Of a stretch of DNA of 64,000 nt, positions 7,821 to 16,093 are shown piece after piece (positions within the stretch are counted from its first letter, which is position 1; each line of letters opens with the position of its first letter). This DNA comes from Microbacterium sp. SL75. Its GTDB lineage: Bacteria > Actinomycetota > Actinomycetes > Actinomycetales > Microbacteriaceae. A program made the position numbers and the translations under genes. Below the pieces are notes generated by a model, which saw nothing but the letters and a program-made list of their open reading frames with translations, had not been told where the DNA came from and made no database searches. Location: NCBI RefSeq assembly GCF_026625865.1, contig NZ_CP113067.1, forward strand, positions 1,116,001 through 1,180,000, read 5' to 3'.

Positions 7821-9347
7821 TCAGCGCTTCGTGTCGCGCGCCTTCTTCTCGCGCGGCTGCGGGAAGGGGCTCGGCACCACCGGCACCGTGCCCGTGTAGC
7901 CCTCGCGCTCGGCGGCGAGCTCGGCGATGCGCTTGCGGCAGGCGAACCAGCCGATCGTGATGGCGAGGCTCGCGAGCACGGCCACCAGCAGCGTCGCGGG
8001 AGAGTCGATGAACACCAGCACGAGCACGACCGCGAGGAAGACGAGCGTCGCGTACCCCGTGTAGGGCGCCCAGAACAGGCGGAACTTCGGCCGCACGAGC
8101 TCGCCCCGGTCGGCGAGGCGCTTGAACTTCATCTGGCAGAGGATAATCGTCGCCCAGGTGACCAGGATGCCGACGGCGGCGACGTTCAGCACGGTCTCGA
8201 AGGCGTCGCTGGGGTTGACGTAGTTGATCGCGACTCCGAGCAGGGCGACGACCGCGGTGATCGCGATGCCGCCGTAGGGGACGCCCGCCTTGTTCATGCG
8301 CGCGGCGAACTTCGGCGCCGAGCCGGCGACCGCCATCGAGCGCAGGATCCGGCCCGTGGAGTACAGCCCCGCATTCAGCGACGACAGGGCGGCGGTGAGC
8401 ACCACGAGGTTCATGATCACGTCGACACCCGGGACGCCGATCGATCCGAAGAAGGTGACGAAGGGGCTCTCGTCCTTGGTGTACGCCGTGTACGGCAGCA
8501 GCAGGGCCAGCAGCAGCACCGAGCCGACGTAGAAGATCGCGACGCGGAAGATGACCGAGTTGATCGCGCGCGGCATGACCTTCTCGGGGTTCTTCGTCTC
8601 GCCGGCCGCGGTACCGACCAGCTCGATCGAGGCGTACGCGAACACCACGCCCTGCATGAGGATGATCGCGGGGAGGATGCCGTTGGGGAAGAACCCACCG
8701 TTGTCGGCGATGAGCGAGAACCCGGTGGGGGCGCCCGTGGGGGTGCCGAAGACGACGAAGTAGATGCCCACGAGCAGGAATGCCACGAGGGCGGCGACCT
8801 TGATGAGAGCGAACCAGAACTCCAGCTCTCCGAACACCTTCACCGACACCAGGTTGACGGCCAGCACGGTGACGAGCGCGGCGAGCGCCCACACCCACTG
8901 CGGGACGGCGGCGATCCACGGCACGTACTTGCCGAAGAAGTTCATGTAGAGCGCGGCGGCCGTGATGTCGACCATCGTGGTCGTCGCCCAGTTGATCCAG
9001 TAGAACCAGCCCGAGACGAACGCCGCCTTCTCGCCGAAGAACTCGCGCGCGTACGAGACGAACGACCCCGAGGTGGGACGGTGCAGCACGAGCTCGCCGA
9101 GCGCGCGGAGGATGAAGAAGGCGAAGACACCGCACACGGCGTACGACAGCACGATCGCGGGGCCGGCCTGCGCCAGGCGACCGCCAGCACCCAGGAACAG
9201 GCCCGTTCCGATCGCGCCGCCGATGGCGATCATCTGCACCTGACGCGACGTGAGGCGCTTGTGGTAGCCGCTGTCCTCGAGCTGAACGGTCGAGGTGGTG
9301 CGGGGCGGCTCTGCGGCGTCGCTCGAGCGGGGGGAGGAGTCGGTCAC
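7821..9347 (-). CDS. Amino-acid permease (APC family, AnsP/GabP-like)
   Basis: A 508-residue amino acid/polyamine/organocation transporter with about 12 membrane segments. The N-terminus YHKRLTSRQVQMIAIGGAIGTGLFLGAG is the consensus of the AnsP/GabP/AroP subgroup, and it closely resembles L-asparagine permeases. ALGELVLHRPTSGSFVSYAREFFG and the TM6 region IELVGTAAGETKNPEKVMPRAI are the expected conserved loops. The tail is basic and charged. The start is GTG at 9347, with no clear ribosome site. Substrate is inferred from subgroup resemblance only. Confidence 0.85.
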   Translation of the reverse strand: MTDSSPRSSDAAEPPRTTSTVQLEDSGYHKRLTSRQVQMIAIGGAIGTGLFLGAGGRLAQAGPAIVLSYAVCGVFAFFILRALGELVLHRPTSGSFVSYAREFFGEKAAFVSGWFYWINWATTTMVDITAAALYMNFFGKYVPWIAAVPQWVWALAALVTVLAVNLVSVKVFGELEFWFALIKVAALVAFLLVGIYFVVFGTPTGAPTGFSLIADNGGFFPNGILPAIILMQGVVFAYASIELVGTAAGETKNPEKVMPRAINSVIFRVAIFYVGSVLLLALLLPYTAYTKDESPFVTFFGSIGVPGVDVIMNLVVLTAALSSLNAGLYSTGRILRSMAVAGSAPKFAARMNKAGVPYGGIAITAVVALLGVAINYVNPSDAFETVLNVAAVGILVTWATIILCQMKFKRLADRGELVRPKFRLFWAPYTGYATLVFLAVVLVLVFIDSPATLLVAVLASLAITIGWFACRKRIAELAAEREGYTGTVPVVPSPFPQPREKKARDTKR

Positions 9348-9438
9348 CTACCCATCGTGCGAATTGCGCAGCATCTGTCCAGCAAGCGCGCCGACATGTC
9401 GGCATCCCGGACCGGATGCCGCGACCCGGCGCGACGGG

Positions 9439-10437
9439 TCAGAGCCAGTGCTTGCGCTTGAACGCGAACCACAGACCGACCGAGGTGGCGGCCATGAGCG
9501 CGAGGGCCATCGGATAACCGAAGGTCCAGTCCAGCTCGGGCATGTTCTTGAAGTTCATGCCGTAGATGCCGCCCACGAGCGACGGGGCGAACAGGATCGC
9601 CGCCCAGCCCGAGATCTTCTTGACCTCTTCGTTCTGCTTGAGCGAGGTCTCGGTCTGGCGCTGTGTCACGAGCGTCGCGTTGACGGTGAGGGCGTTGTCG
9701 AGGATCGCCCGGAGGGCGGTCAGCTTCTCGCACTGGCGCAGCACGTGGTCGAGCACGTCGCGCAACGACCGCTGGAGCTCGAGGTCGACGCCGTACTTGT
9801 CGGCGCCGCGCAGCAGCGCCTCGAGCATGTCGCGCAGGGGCTCGGCCGCCCGCTGGAAGTGGATGACCTCACGCGCGAGTTCGTAGATGCGCTGCGTCAG
9901 ATCGGCACCGCCCTCGCCGAACAGCTGGTCCTCGATCTCGTCGACATCGTTCTGAAGGCCGCGGGCGACGGGGTCGTACTGGTCGACCACCTCGTCGAGG
10001 ATCGCGTAGAGCACCGCCTCGGGCCCCCGCGCGAGCAGGTCGGGGTTCTTCTCGAGCCGCTTGCGCACGGCTGCGAGGTCGGGCACCTCTGCGTGCCGCA
10101 CCGTCACCACGTAGTCGGGGCCGATGAACACGTGCAGTTCACCGAACTCGACGGTCTCGGTCTCGTCGATGTAGCGGGCGGGGCGCAGAACCGCGAAGAG
10201 GTTGCCCCCGTACCGCTCGAGCTTCGCGCGCTGGTGCCCGGCGAGGGCGTCCTCGACGGCGAGGGGGTGCAGCGAGAACTCGGCGGCGACGCGCTCGAGC
10301 TCTTCGGGCGCGGGGCGGAGCAACCCGATCCACGCCATGCCTCCGTGAGCTTCCATGTACTCGAAGGTCTGGTCGAGGCTCGCGGGGTTCTCGATCCGGT
10401 GTCCGTCGACGTACACGGCGCTGTCGATGATGGGCAT
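9439..10437 (-). CDS. corA: Magnesium/cobalt transporter CorA
   Basis: A 332-residue CorA-family divalent cation channel. The large cytoplasmic N-terminal domain spans residues 1-265, and two C-terminal membrane helices follow. The family selectivity motif YGMNF is present (GGIYGMNFKNMPELDW), and the protein ends with the short basic tail FKRKHWL. It acts as a homopentamer in the membrane. It is monocistronic, with 91 bp to the permease start and an AT-richer promoter region at about 10440-10470. Confidence 0.92.
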   Translation of the reverse strand: MPIIDSAVYVDGHRIENPASLDQTFEYMEAHGGMAWIGLLRPAPEELERVAAEFSLHPLAVEDALAGHQRAKLERYGGNLFAVLRPARYIDETETVEFGELHVFIGPDYVVTVRHAEVPDLAAVRKRLEKNPDLLARGPEAVLYAILDEVVDQYDPVARGLQNDVDEIEDQLFGEGGADLTQRIYELAREVIHFQRAAEPLRDMLEALLRGADKYGVDLELQRSLRDVLDHVLRQCEKLTALRAILDNALTVNATLVTQRQTETSLKQNEEVKKISGWAAILFAPSLVGGIYGMNFKNMPELDWTFGYPMALALMAATSVGLWFAFKRKHWL

Positions 10438-10525
10438 GGTTCCGTTGTACCCCGCCTGGCTATGATGCGGGGCCCGACGACGCGCGATCCTTACGCGATG
10501 TATACGGGCCGTTCCCCGGCGCCGC

Positions 10526-10855
10526 TCACTTCTTCGGGTCGTTGCCCCAGTTCATCAACGAGTACCGCCAGTCGGTGTCGGTGACATCGCCCTTCGGCTT
10601 CTGCGCGCTGTGCCGCTTGACGTACCCGACGACCTTCCGCATGTGGGCGTAGTCGTCGTCGGTGAGGTCGGCCTTCTTCTTCTCGAGAATGCGCACGATG
10701 TGGCGCCCGCTCTCGTGGCCGGTCGACTCGCCGCCGTCCTTCTTCTGTCCGACGGATTTGGATTCGCCAGTGTCGAGCCATTTTCTCAGCTCGCTCGCGG
10801 TCATGTTGACCGCCTCGTCGAAGTCCTTCTTGGTCTGCTGCTGGTCGTCGCTCAT
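10526..10855 (-). CDS. DUF3140 family protein
   Basis: A 109-residue soluble, highly charged protein that matches DUF3140 along its whole length: VNMTASELRKWLDTGESKSVGQKKDG, ESGRHIVRILEKKKADLTDDDYAHMRKVVGYVKRH and the terminal WRYSLMNWGNDPKK. The family is common in bacteria and fungi; some relatives are annotated as DNA-binding, but no function is established. It is a single gene. Confidence 0.85.
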   Translation of the reverse strand: MSDDQQQTKKDFDEAVNMTASELRKWLDTGESKSVGQKKDGGESTGHESGRHIVRILEKKKADLTDDDYAHMRKVVGYVKRHSAQKPKGDVTDTDWRYSLMNWGNDPKK

Positions 10856-11053
10856 GTCGTCATCCTCACTACCGAGGGGAGGCGGGACCGACCCCTTGCA
10901 TCTGCCCGGGGGACGTGGCGGTCGCTCAGCGAACGGAATCGCTCACGGCTGGGCGCCCGAAGATGGCCCGCCAGACGCCCCACGCACTCTGCGAGAAGTC
11001 GCGTGATTCGCACCATTTCCTGTGGCGACCCCCACTTCGCTGTATCGAAACCG

Positions 11054-12646
11054 TCACTTCGTTCGCGTGCTGACCGGAGACGTCCACCCCAAATAGGAGT
11101 ACTTGAGTGAATACGTCGTTCCCGAGGGAATAGTGCAGTACGAGCCCCTCCGGGAAGAGCCGCTCGGACAAACCAGGGTTGGATAGACCCATTCGGCGTA
11201 CTGTTTCGTGGAGTTGCTCGGCGTGGGGTCCTGGCCTGTTCCGCGCTGGTAGTCATCGTCCAACCCCCAGGCCAGGACATTGCTCTTCGCGCTGTCTTGC
11301 TGGGTCGTGATGGCAAACACATTGTAGAAGCCGATTGTCACGCTCTGCACGGGGAGGTTCCCGGTCATTTGATTGCGAATGGGGTAGCGCTGGGTTTGTT
11401 GTGTGCCGTCTCCCAGCAGGGAGCTCGTGCCCTCATTACTCCCCCAACACCACAGCTGTTGGTTGTTCAGAATCGCGCACGCGGTGTGCTGTCCGGCCGC
11501 GATCGCGACGGCTGGTGCCGGCAGAGAAAGTTGTTCGAAATATCCTCGACCAGGCGTGACGTCGTCGAACATGCTTCCGGTAATCCATACCCTGCCGGAA
11601 TTGTCGAGGGCGAGTGAGAAGGCCAGGCCCGCTCGAATATCTGTGAACGGGGGGAGCCACGAGGCGTCCTTGTCCCTGCTCATCCGAGTGGGCCTGTCAT
11701 AGCCGTTGGTCGCGCCGTCGCCGAGACGACCATCTTTACCGTAACCCCATACCCAGAGGTCACCGTAATTGTCAATCGCCAGCGTGTGGAGATCTCCCGC
11801 CGCGACCGACTTGTATGTCCCAGCGACCTTGACGGGGGTGTTTTGATTGGTTCCCGAACCGATTCCGAGCTGGCCATTGCCATTCCGGCCCCACGCGTAA
11901 ACGTCTCCCGCGGTGGTTACGGCGAACGCGTCGAAGGAGCGCGGGGCAAGGTGACTGAGTGACGAAATCACCACATTTGAAGGCAGGTTGACCTTCGTGG
12001 GAGTTTTTTTCAGCGTCGACGTCCCGTCTCCGAGTTGGCCGTAGTCGTTCCGACCCCAGGCGTACACGGTGCCATCCTGAAGGAGCGCAAGCGAGAATTC
12101 GTAACCCGCTTCTACCTGGACAGCGGTACCGGGGAGTGTGACCTTCGTTGGGAAGCTGTACTTGAACGTATCTTCGTATGCGCGTTGGCCCGCATTGTTC
12201 GAACCCCATGAATAGACCCTCCCATCCTCGTTGAGCCCGAGTGTGTGGGTAAAGCCGGACGATACCTGCTTGTACTTGAGGACCGTTTGTTGAGCACCTG
12301 GGTCCGTATAGGACGTACCGCTGCCACTGTAGACCGTTTCGTAGCCCTGGTTCGGGTATGCGCGACTGAGGGTGTAAGTGATACCAGAGGACACGTTGTT
12401 GAACACCGCCCAGGACTGGTTGGTCGCCGACGACCAGGAGATGCTGTCCGAGTCGTTCCCCCCGACGACGCTCAGCCCTTCGGGGCTCGAGAGCGTTGCC
12501 GAAGACAGAGCGTTCCCTTTTATGGAAGTCGCTGCCGTAAAATGCGCGCCCGTCGAACCTCCCGCACCCACGCCGAGGCTGAGCAACGCGAGAACGGACA
12601 GCAGCACCTTCGCCCTACGAAAGGGACGACGTCCAGTGCTTCTCAT
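11054..12646 (-). CDS. Secreted RCC1-repeat (seven-bladed propeller) protein
   Basis: A 530-residue exported protein. The ATG at 12646 follows GGAGAGA and gives a basic n-region plus hydrophobic core (RRAKVLLSVLALLSLGVGAGG). After it comes the segment AHFTAATSIKGNALSSATL, which resembles the N-terminus of SipW/TasA-type secreted proteins. From about residue 135 there are roughly seven RCC1 repeats (VYSWGSNNAGQ, VYAWGRNDYGQLGDGTS, VYAWGRNGNGQLGIGSG, LWVWGYGKDGRLGDGAT, LWCWGSNEG, VLAWGLDDD). There is no sortase motif or membrane tail. Codon choice looks less GC-rich than in neighbours, which suggests acquisition. Function unknown. Confidence 0.82.
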   Translation of the reverse strand: MRSTGRRPFRRAKVLLSVLALLSLGVGAGGSTGAHFTAATSIKGNALSSATLSSPEGLSVVGGNDSDSISWSSATNQSWAVFNNVSSGITYTLSRAYPNQGYETVYSGSGTSYTDPGAQQTVLKYKQVSSGFTHTLGLNEDGRVYSWGSNNAGQRAYEDTFKYSFPTKVTLPGTAVQVEAGYEFSLALLQDGTVYAWGRNDYGQLGDGTSTLKKTPTKVNLPSNVVISSLSHLAPRSFDAFAVTTAGDVYAWGRNGNGQLGIGSGTNQNTPVKVAGTYKSVAAGDLHTLAIDNYGDLWVWGYGKDGRLGDGATNGYDRPTRMSRDKDASWLPPFTDIRAGLAFSLALDNSGRVWITGSMFDDVTPGRGYFEQLSLPAPAVAIAAGQHTACAILNNQQLWCWGSNEGTSSLLGDGTQQTQRYPIRNQMTGNLPVQSVTIGFYNVFAITTQQDSAKSNVLAWGLDDDYQRGTGQDPTPSNSTKQYAEWVYPTLVCPSGSSRRGSYCTIPSGTTYSLKYSYLGWTSPVSTRTK

Positions 12647-13043
12647 TGATTCTCTCCGGGTGTGTGACATGTCTCCACTGACTCCCGCCGCGAAAATGTG
12701 CGCTGGGGCTCGACGGAGCGGCGAGGCGGTAAGGTGCGACGCTCGGTACCCCCACCGGCTCGCTGGGGAGTGCGTCCTCGGGTGAGGCCGTTTGCCCCGT
12801 TCAGGTTGCGAGACACTTCCGCACAGCCGGCCTCGGATCCCGCAGTCTCGGGGGTACACATAACTCAGAAGGAACGGGACGGAGCGAAACGGTACGGATA
12901 GGACTGTTTCACCGTATTGCGCCGACCGCAGAGAAGCAAGTCACGCACGACACTGCCCGCGCCAGAGTCGCCCGGCGGCGTCGACAACGAGCCGCCGCCT
13001 CCGTCGCCCGGGCCGCGGCGAAGAGGAACGTGGTGGGTGCGGC
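12647..13043. other. Intergenic region, no gene seen
   Basis: About 400 bp between the RCC1 gene and the EamA gene. No reading frame here has believable protein character. It contains GAAACGGTA (12886-12894) and a nearby inverted partner GTTTCACCGTA, an AT-richer patch that could hold the RCC1 promoter or an operator. Confidence 0.4.
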
Positions 13044-13952
13044 TCAGCCGACGGGCTCGCTCAGGGGTTCGTCGGCGTCCGGTCCCGGATGCCGCGCCCC
13101 GGCGCTGCGACGCGCGGCGGCGAGCACCGCCCCGATGCTGGCCGTGATGACGAGCGCGATCCCGGCGAGCTCGAGCCACGAGAGGTGTTGGCCGAGCAGG
13201 AGGAACCCGGCGAGAGAAGCGGTGGCGGGCCCGAGGCTCATGAGGATCGCGAACGCCGAGGCCGCCAGGCGCCGGAGCGCCACGAGTTCGAGAGCGTACG
13301 GGATGGTCGACGACAGCAGCGCGACCGCGGCCCCGATGGCCAGGATGTCGAGCCGCAGCAGGGCCGAGCCTGCCTGGGCGATCCCGAACGGCAGGGCGAT
13401 CACGGCGCCCACGGTCATCGCGAGCGCGAGACCGTCGAGCCGCGGGAACTCCCGGCCGACCCGCGCCGACGCGAGGATGTACAGCGCCCAGCTCACCGCC
13501 GCGCCCAAGGCGAACAGCACGCCGAGCGCGTCGAGGCGATCCCAGCCTCCCGCGCCGAGCGCGGCCACGCCGCCGAGCGCGAGTCCCGCCCATACCCACC
13601 GCGCGACCCCCGTCGCGGTGAGAATCGACAGGGTAAGGGGCCCGAGTACCTCGATCGTCACCGTCACGCCGAGGGGCAGACGCTGCAGCGCGAGATAGAA
13701 GAGACCGTTCATGGATGCCAGCACCACGCCGAATCCGATGACCGAGCGCCACGCGTAACCGGTGTGTCCGCGCAGGCGCGGGCGCGCGATGACCAGCAGC
13801 AGCACGGCCGAGAACAGCAGCCGCAGCATGACGATGCCGAGCGGCCCGGTGTGGGGGAAGAGCATCACGGCGAACGAGGCGCCGACCTCTTGACACGCCA
13901 GACCGACCAGCACGAGCGAGGCGGCCGACCCCTGCCCGCCGCGCGCGGTCAT
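13044..13952 (-). CDS. EamA (DMT) family transporter, RhtA-like
   Basis: A 302-residue drug/metabolite transporter with ten predicted membrane segments in two EamA repeats. QEVGASFAVMLFPHTGPLGIVMLRLLFSA and the second repeat LSSTIPYALELVALRRLAASAFAILMSLGPATASLAGFLLLGQ resemble RhtA-type amino-acid (threonine/homoserine) exporters. The substrate is not determined. The C-terminus is a short acidic tail. It starts 7 bp from the stop of the lipoprotein gene on the same strand, so they may be cotranscribed (lipoprotein first). Confidence 0.85.
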   Translation of the reverse strand: MTARGGQGSAASLVLVGLACQEVGASFAVMLFPHTGPLGIVMLRLLFSAVLLLVIARPRLRGHTGYAWRSVIGFGVVLASMNGLFYLALQRLPLGVTVTIEVLGPLTLSILTATGVARWVWAGLALGGVAALGAGGWDRLDALGVLFALGAAVSWALYILASARVGREFPRLDGLALAMTVGAVIALPFGIAQAGSALLRLDILAIGAAVALLSSTIPYALELVALRRLAASAFAILMSLGPATASLAGFLLLGQHLSWLELAGIALVITASIGAVLAAARRSAGARHPGPDADEPLSEPVG

Positions 13953-13959
13953 CGCCGGG

Positions 13960-15231
13960 TCATCCGGCGGGAGCGGCGCAGATGGCCTTGCTGTTGATGT
14001 TGTCGCGCATCTGCTCGGCGGTCCACGGCAACCCCGCCTGGGGTGCGGTCTGCCCCTGGGCGGCGGGAGCCTTCGAGGCGATCGCCGCGAGCTCCCACGC
14101 CAGCCAGGCGCCGGTGGTCTTGTCGCCGCCGGAATTGTTCAGAACGACCGCGACCGACATCCCGGTCGTCGGGTCGGCGAACGCCCCCACCAGATAGCCG
14201 GGCATCGAACCGTACTGCCCGATCAGCGAGCCGGCCTGGAAGGCGCCGCCGGCCGAGGTGAACCACGTCGGCTGGTCGCCGCCGACGGGCACGGGGGCGG
14301 CGAACCGGTCGTTTCCGGCGGGCAGGAGCGCTCCGGTGGCGAGCGCCTGCGCGTACCGACCGAGGTCGGTGATGTTCGTCACCGCGCCCGCGGCCGCACC
14401 GCCGTAGCTCGACGACATGTCCGTGTAGTCGCGCGGGTCGGTGCAGTTCCAGGCACCCTCGGCGTTCTGCTGCGACCAGTATCCGCGCAGCGACGCGTCG
14501 GCGGGGTCGGCGGGAGCCGGGTTCGGCAGACCGGTCGCGTCGAGTCCGAGCGGCTCGGTGACGCGCTCGGCGATGAGCTGAGCGATCGGTTCGTTGGCGG
14601 CGCGCTCGGCCGCGAGACCGGCGAGGACGAAGTTGGTCGCCGAATCGGCGAAGGCTGCGCCCGGGGCGTTGGTGCGCGGGCTCGCGATGCCGTAGGTCAT
14701 GAGCTCGCGCGGGTTCCACACGCGCTCGGGGTTGTTCGCCGTGACCCCGTCGAGCACCGAGATGTACGACGCGAGGCCGGAGGTGCCGTCGCAGAGCTGA
14801 CGCAGGGTGATGTCGTCGTAGCCGGGGAGGTTGCTGACCCAGGTCGTCACGGGGTCGCTCATCGACAGCGTGCCGTCGGCCGCGAGGCGGTACAGCACGT
14901 CGCACGTCATCGCGCCGGTCACATCGCCCGCGCGGAACCCGAGGTCTGCGGTGACCTCCGCACCGCCGGGCCCCTGCGTTCCCAGACCCGATACCCACGT
15001 ACCGCTCCAGGGCGCCCACACGCCGACGATCGCACCGGTGGACCCCGTCGCGGTCATGGCCGAGGTGACGGCCGCTTGCAGTTCGGTCACCGTCGCCTCG
15101 GGCAGAGGGGCATCCACCTGGGTGGGGACGTTGATCGACACCGAACCCTGCGGCGAGCACCCGCTCAGCACGACGGCGAGAACGCTCGCTCCCGCGATCG
15201 CCACGGCCGCGGAACGACGCCATGCCCGCAT
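13960..15231 (-). CDS. Lipoprotein of the serine beta-lactamase/DD-peptidase fold, catalytic motifs lost
   Basis: A 423-residue lipoprotein: signal peptide with lipobox LSGC (Cys25), then a class-C-like beta-lactamase/D-Ala-D-Ala carboxypeptidase domain (about 50-415). Fold landmarks are recognisable, but all three active-site motifs are changed. The S-x-x-K region reads FRAGDVTGAMTCDVLYRL (Ser to Asp, Lys to Gly). The Y-x-N region reads FADSATNFVLAGL. The H/K-x-G region reads GQYGSMPGY. It should therefore be an inactive binding or regulatory protein on the outer membrane face. The start at 15231 is chosen because it yields the signal peptide. Confidence 0.82.
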   Translation of the reverse strand: MRAWRRSAAVAIAGASVLAVVLSGCSPQGSVSINVPTQVDAPLPEATVTELQAAVTSAMTATGSTGAIVGVWAPWSGTWVSGLGTQGPGGAEVTADLGFRAGDVTGAMTCDVLYRLAADGTLSMSDPVTTWVSNLPGYDDITLRQLCDGTSGLASYISVLDGVTANNPERVWNPRELMTYGIASPRTNAPGAAFADSATNFVLAGLAAERAANEPIAQLIAERVTEPLGLDATGLPNPAPADPADASLRGYWSQQNAEGAWNCTDPRDYTDMSSSYGGAAAGAVTNITDLGRYAQALATGALLPAGNDRFAAPVPVGGDQPTWFTSAGGAFQAGSLIGQYGSMPGYLVGAFADPTTGMSVAVVLNNSGGDKTTGAWLAWELAAIASKAPAAQGQTAPQAGLPWTAEQMRDNINSKAICAAPAG

Positions 15232-15382
15232 GTGAAACCCCCAGCATTTCCGCGCGCGACGAAGCGCCCGCTCCAAAGATTCAAACACATGGCACCTGAA
15301 CGAAAGCGGCGCTTGCGCACCCGTTACCGTCACGTCTGCATCACGACGGGCCGGGTGAGAGGAGTTTCTGGGCGAAATGGGG

Positions 15383-15398
15383 GTTAGGTAAACCTAAC
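15383..15398. promoter_or_regulatory. DtxR/IdeR-type iron box
   Basis: GTTAGGTAAACCTAAC, 7-bp arms with a 2-bp centre, 20 bp before the heme oxygenase ATG. It fits the TTAGGT..ACCTAA pattern bound by DtxR/IdeR repressors and predicts iron-repressed expression. Confidence 0.78.
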
Positions 15399-15418
15399 TC
15401 TGTGCGTAAGATGGCCGC

Positions 15419-16072
15419 ATGAACGCCGTCGTCCCGTTCTCGACAGCTCTGCGCGAGCGTTCCAGCGACGCGCACTCGCCCCACGAGTGCGACGGGTTCA
15501 TGACCGACCTCCTCACCGGTGCCGGCACGCGCGACGACTACATCGCCCTCATCGCCCAGCACTGGTTCATCTACGCCGCTCTCGAAGAGGCCGCCGGTCG
15601 CATGCGCAGCGACCCCGTGGCATCCGTGTTCCTCCAGGGGCGCCACTCCCGCCTCCCCGCCCTCGAGGCCGACCTCGGCTTCCTCATCGGCGACGACTGG
15701 CGCGAGCGGATCACCCCACTGCCGACCACGCAGGCCTACGTCTCGCGCATCCGCCGCGTGGCCGCCACGTGGCCCGGCGGCTTCGTCGCCCACCACTACA
15801 CGCGCCTGCTCGGCGACCTGTCGGGCGGGCCCTCGATCGGCCGGCTCATGCGACGCCGCTTCGGCTTCGAGACCAACGGCATCGGCTTCCTGCTGTTCGG
15901 CGACATCGCCGACCCCAAGGCGTTCAAGACCGTCTACCGCGAGCAGCTCGACGCCGCCCCCTGGGACGATCGCGAGAAAGAGCGCGTCATCGCCGAGGTG
16001 CTCGTGGCCTACCGCTTCACCACCGAACTGTTCGCCGACCTCACGCGCGCCAAGGCCGGCCAGGTCGCGTGA
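15419..16072 (+). CDS. hmuO: Biliverdin-producing heme oxygenase
   Basis: A 217-residue HO-1-type heme oxygenase that opens heme to biliverdin, CO and Fe2+ in the cytoplasm. The proximal heme ligand is His19 in LRERSSDAHSPHECDGFMTDLL. The distal helix carries HHYTRLLGDLSGG (usual GDLSGGQ). The fold is all-helical and the length matches HmuO (about 215). It follows an iron box directly, consistent with heme-iron acquisition. No heme transporter lies beside it. Confidence 0.92.
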   Translation: MNAVVPFSTALRERSSDAHSPHECDGFMTDLLTGAGTRDDYIALIAQHWFIYAALEEAAGRMRSDPVASVFLQGRHSRLPALEADLGFLIGDDWRERITPLPTTQAYVSRIRRVAATWPGGFVAHHYTRLLGDLSGGPSIGRLMRRRFGFETNGIGFLLFGDIADPKAFKTVYREQLDAAPWDDREKERVIAEVLVAYRFTTELFADLTRAKAGQVA

Positions 16073-16093
16073 CCAGGGTCGGCGGGTGACCGC

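Noticed and set aside
12698..12901. A 67-codon plus-strand frame in the RCC1 upstream region
   Set aside because: No ribosome site, no hydrophobic or domain pattern; looks like chance.
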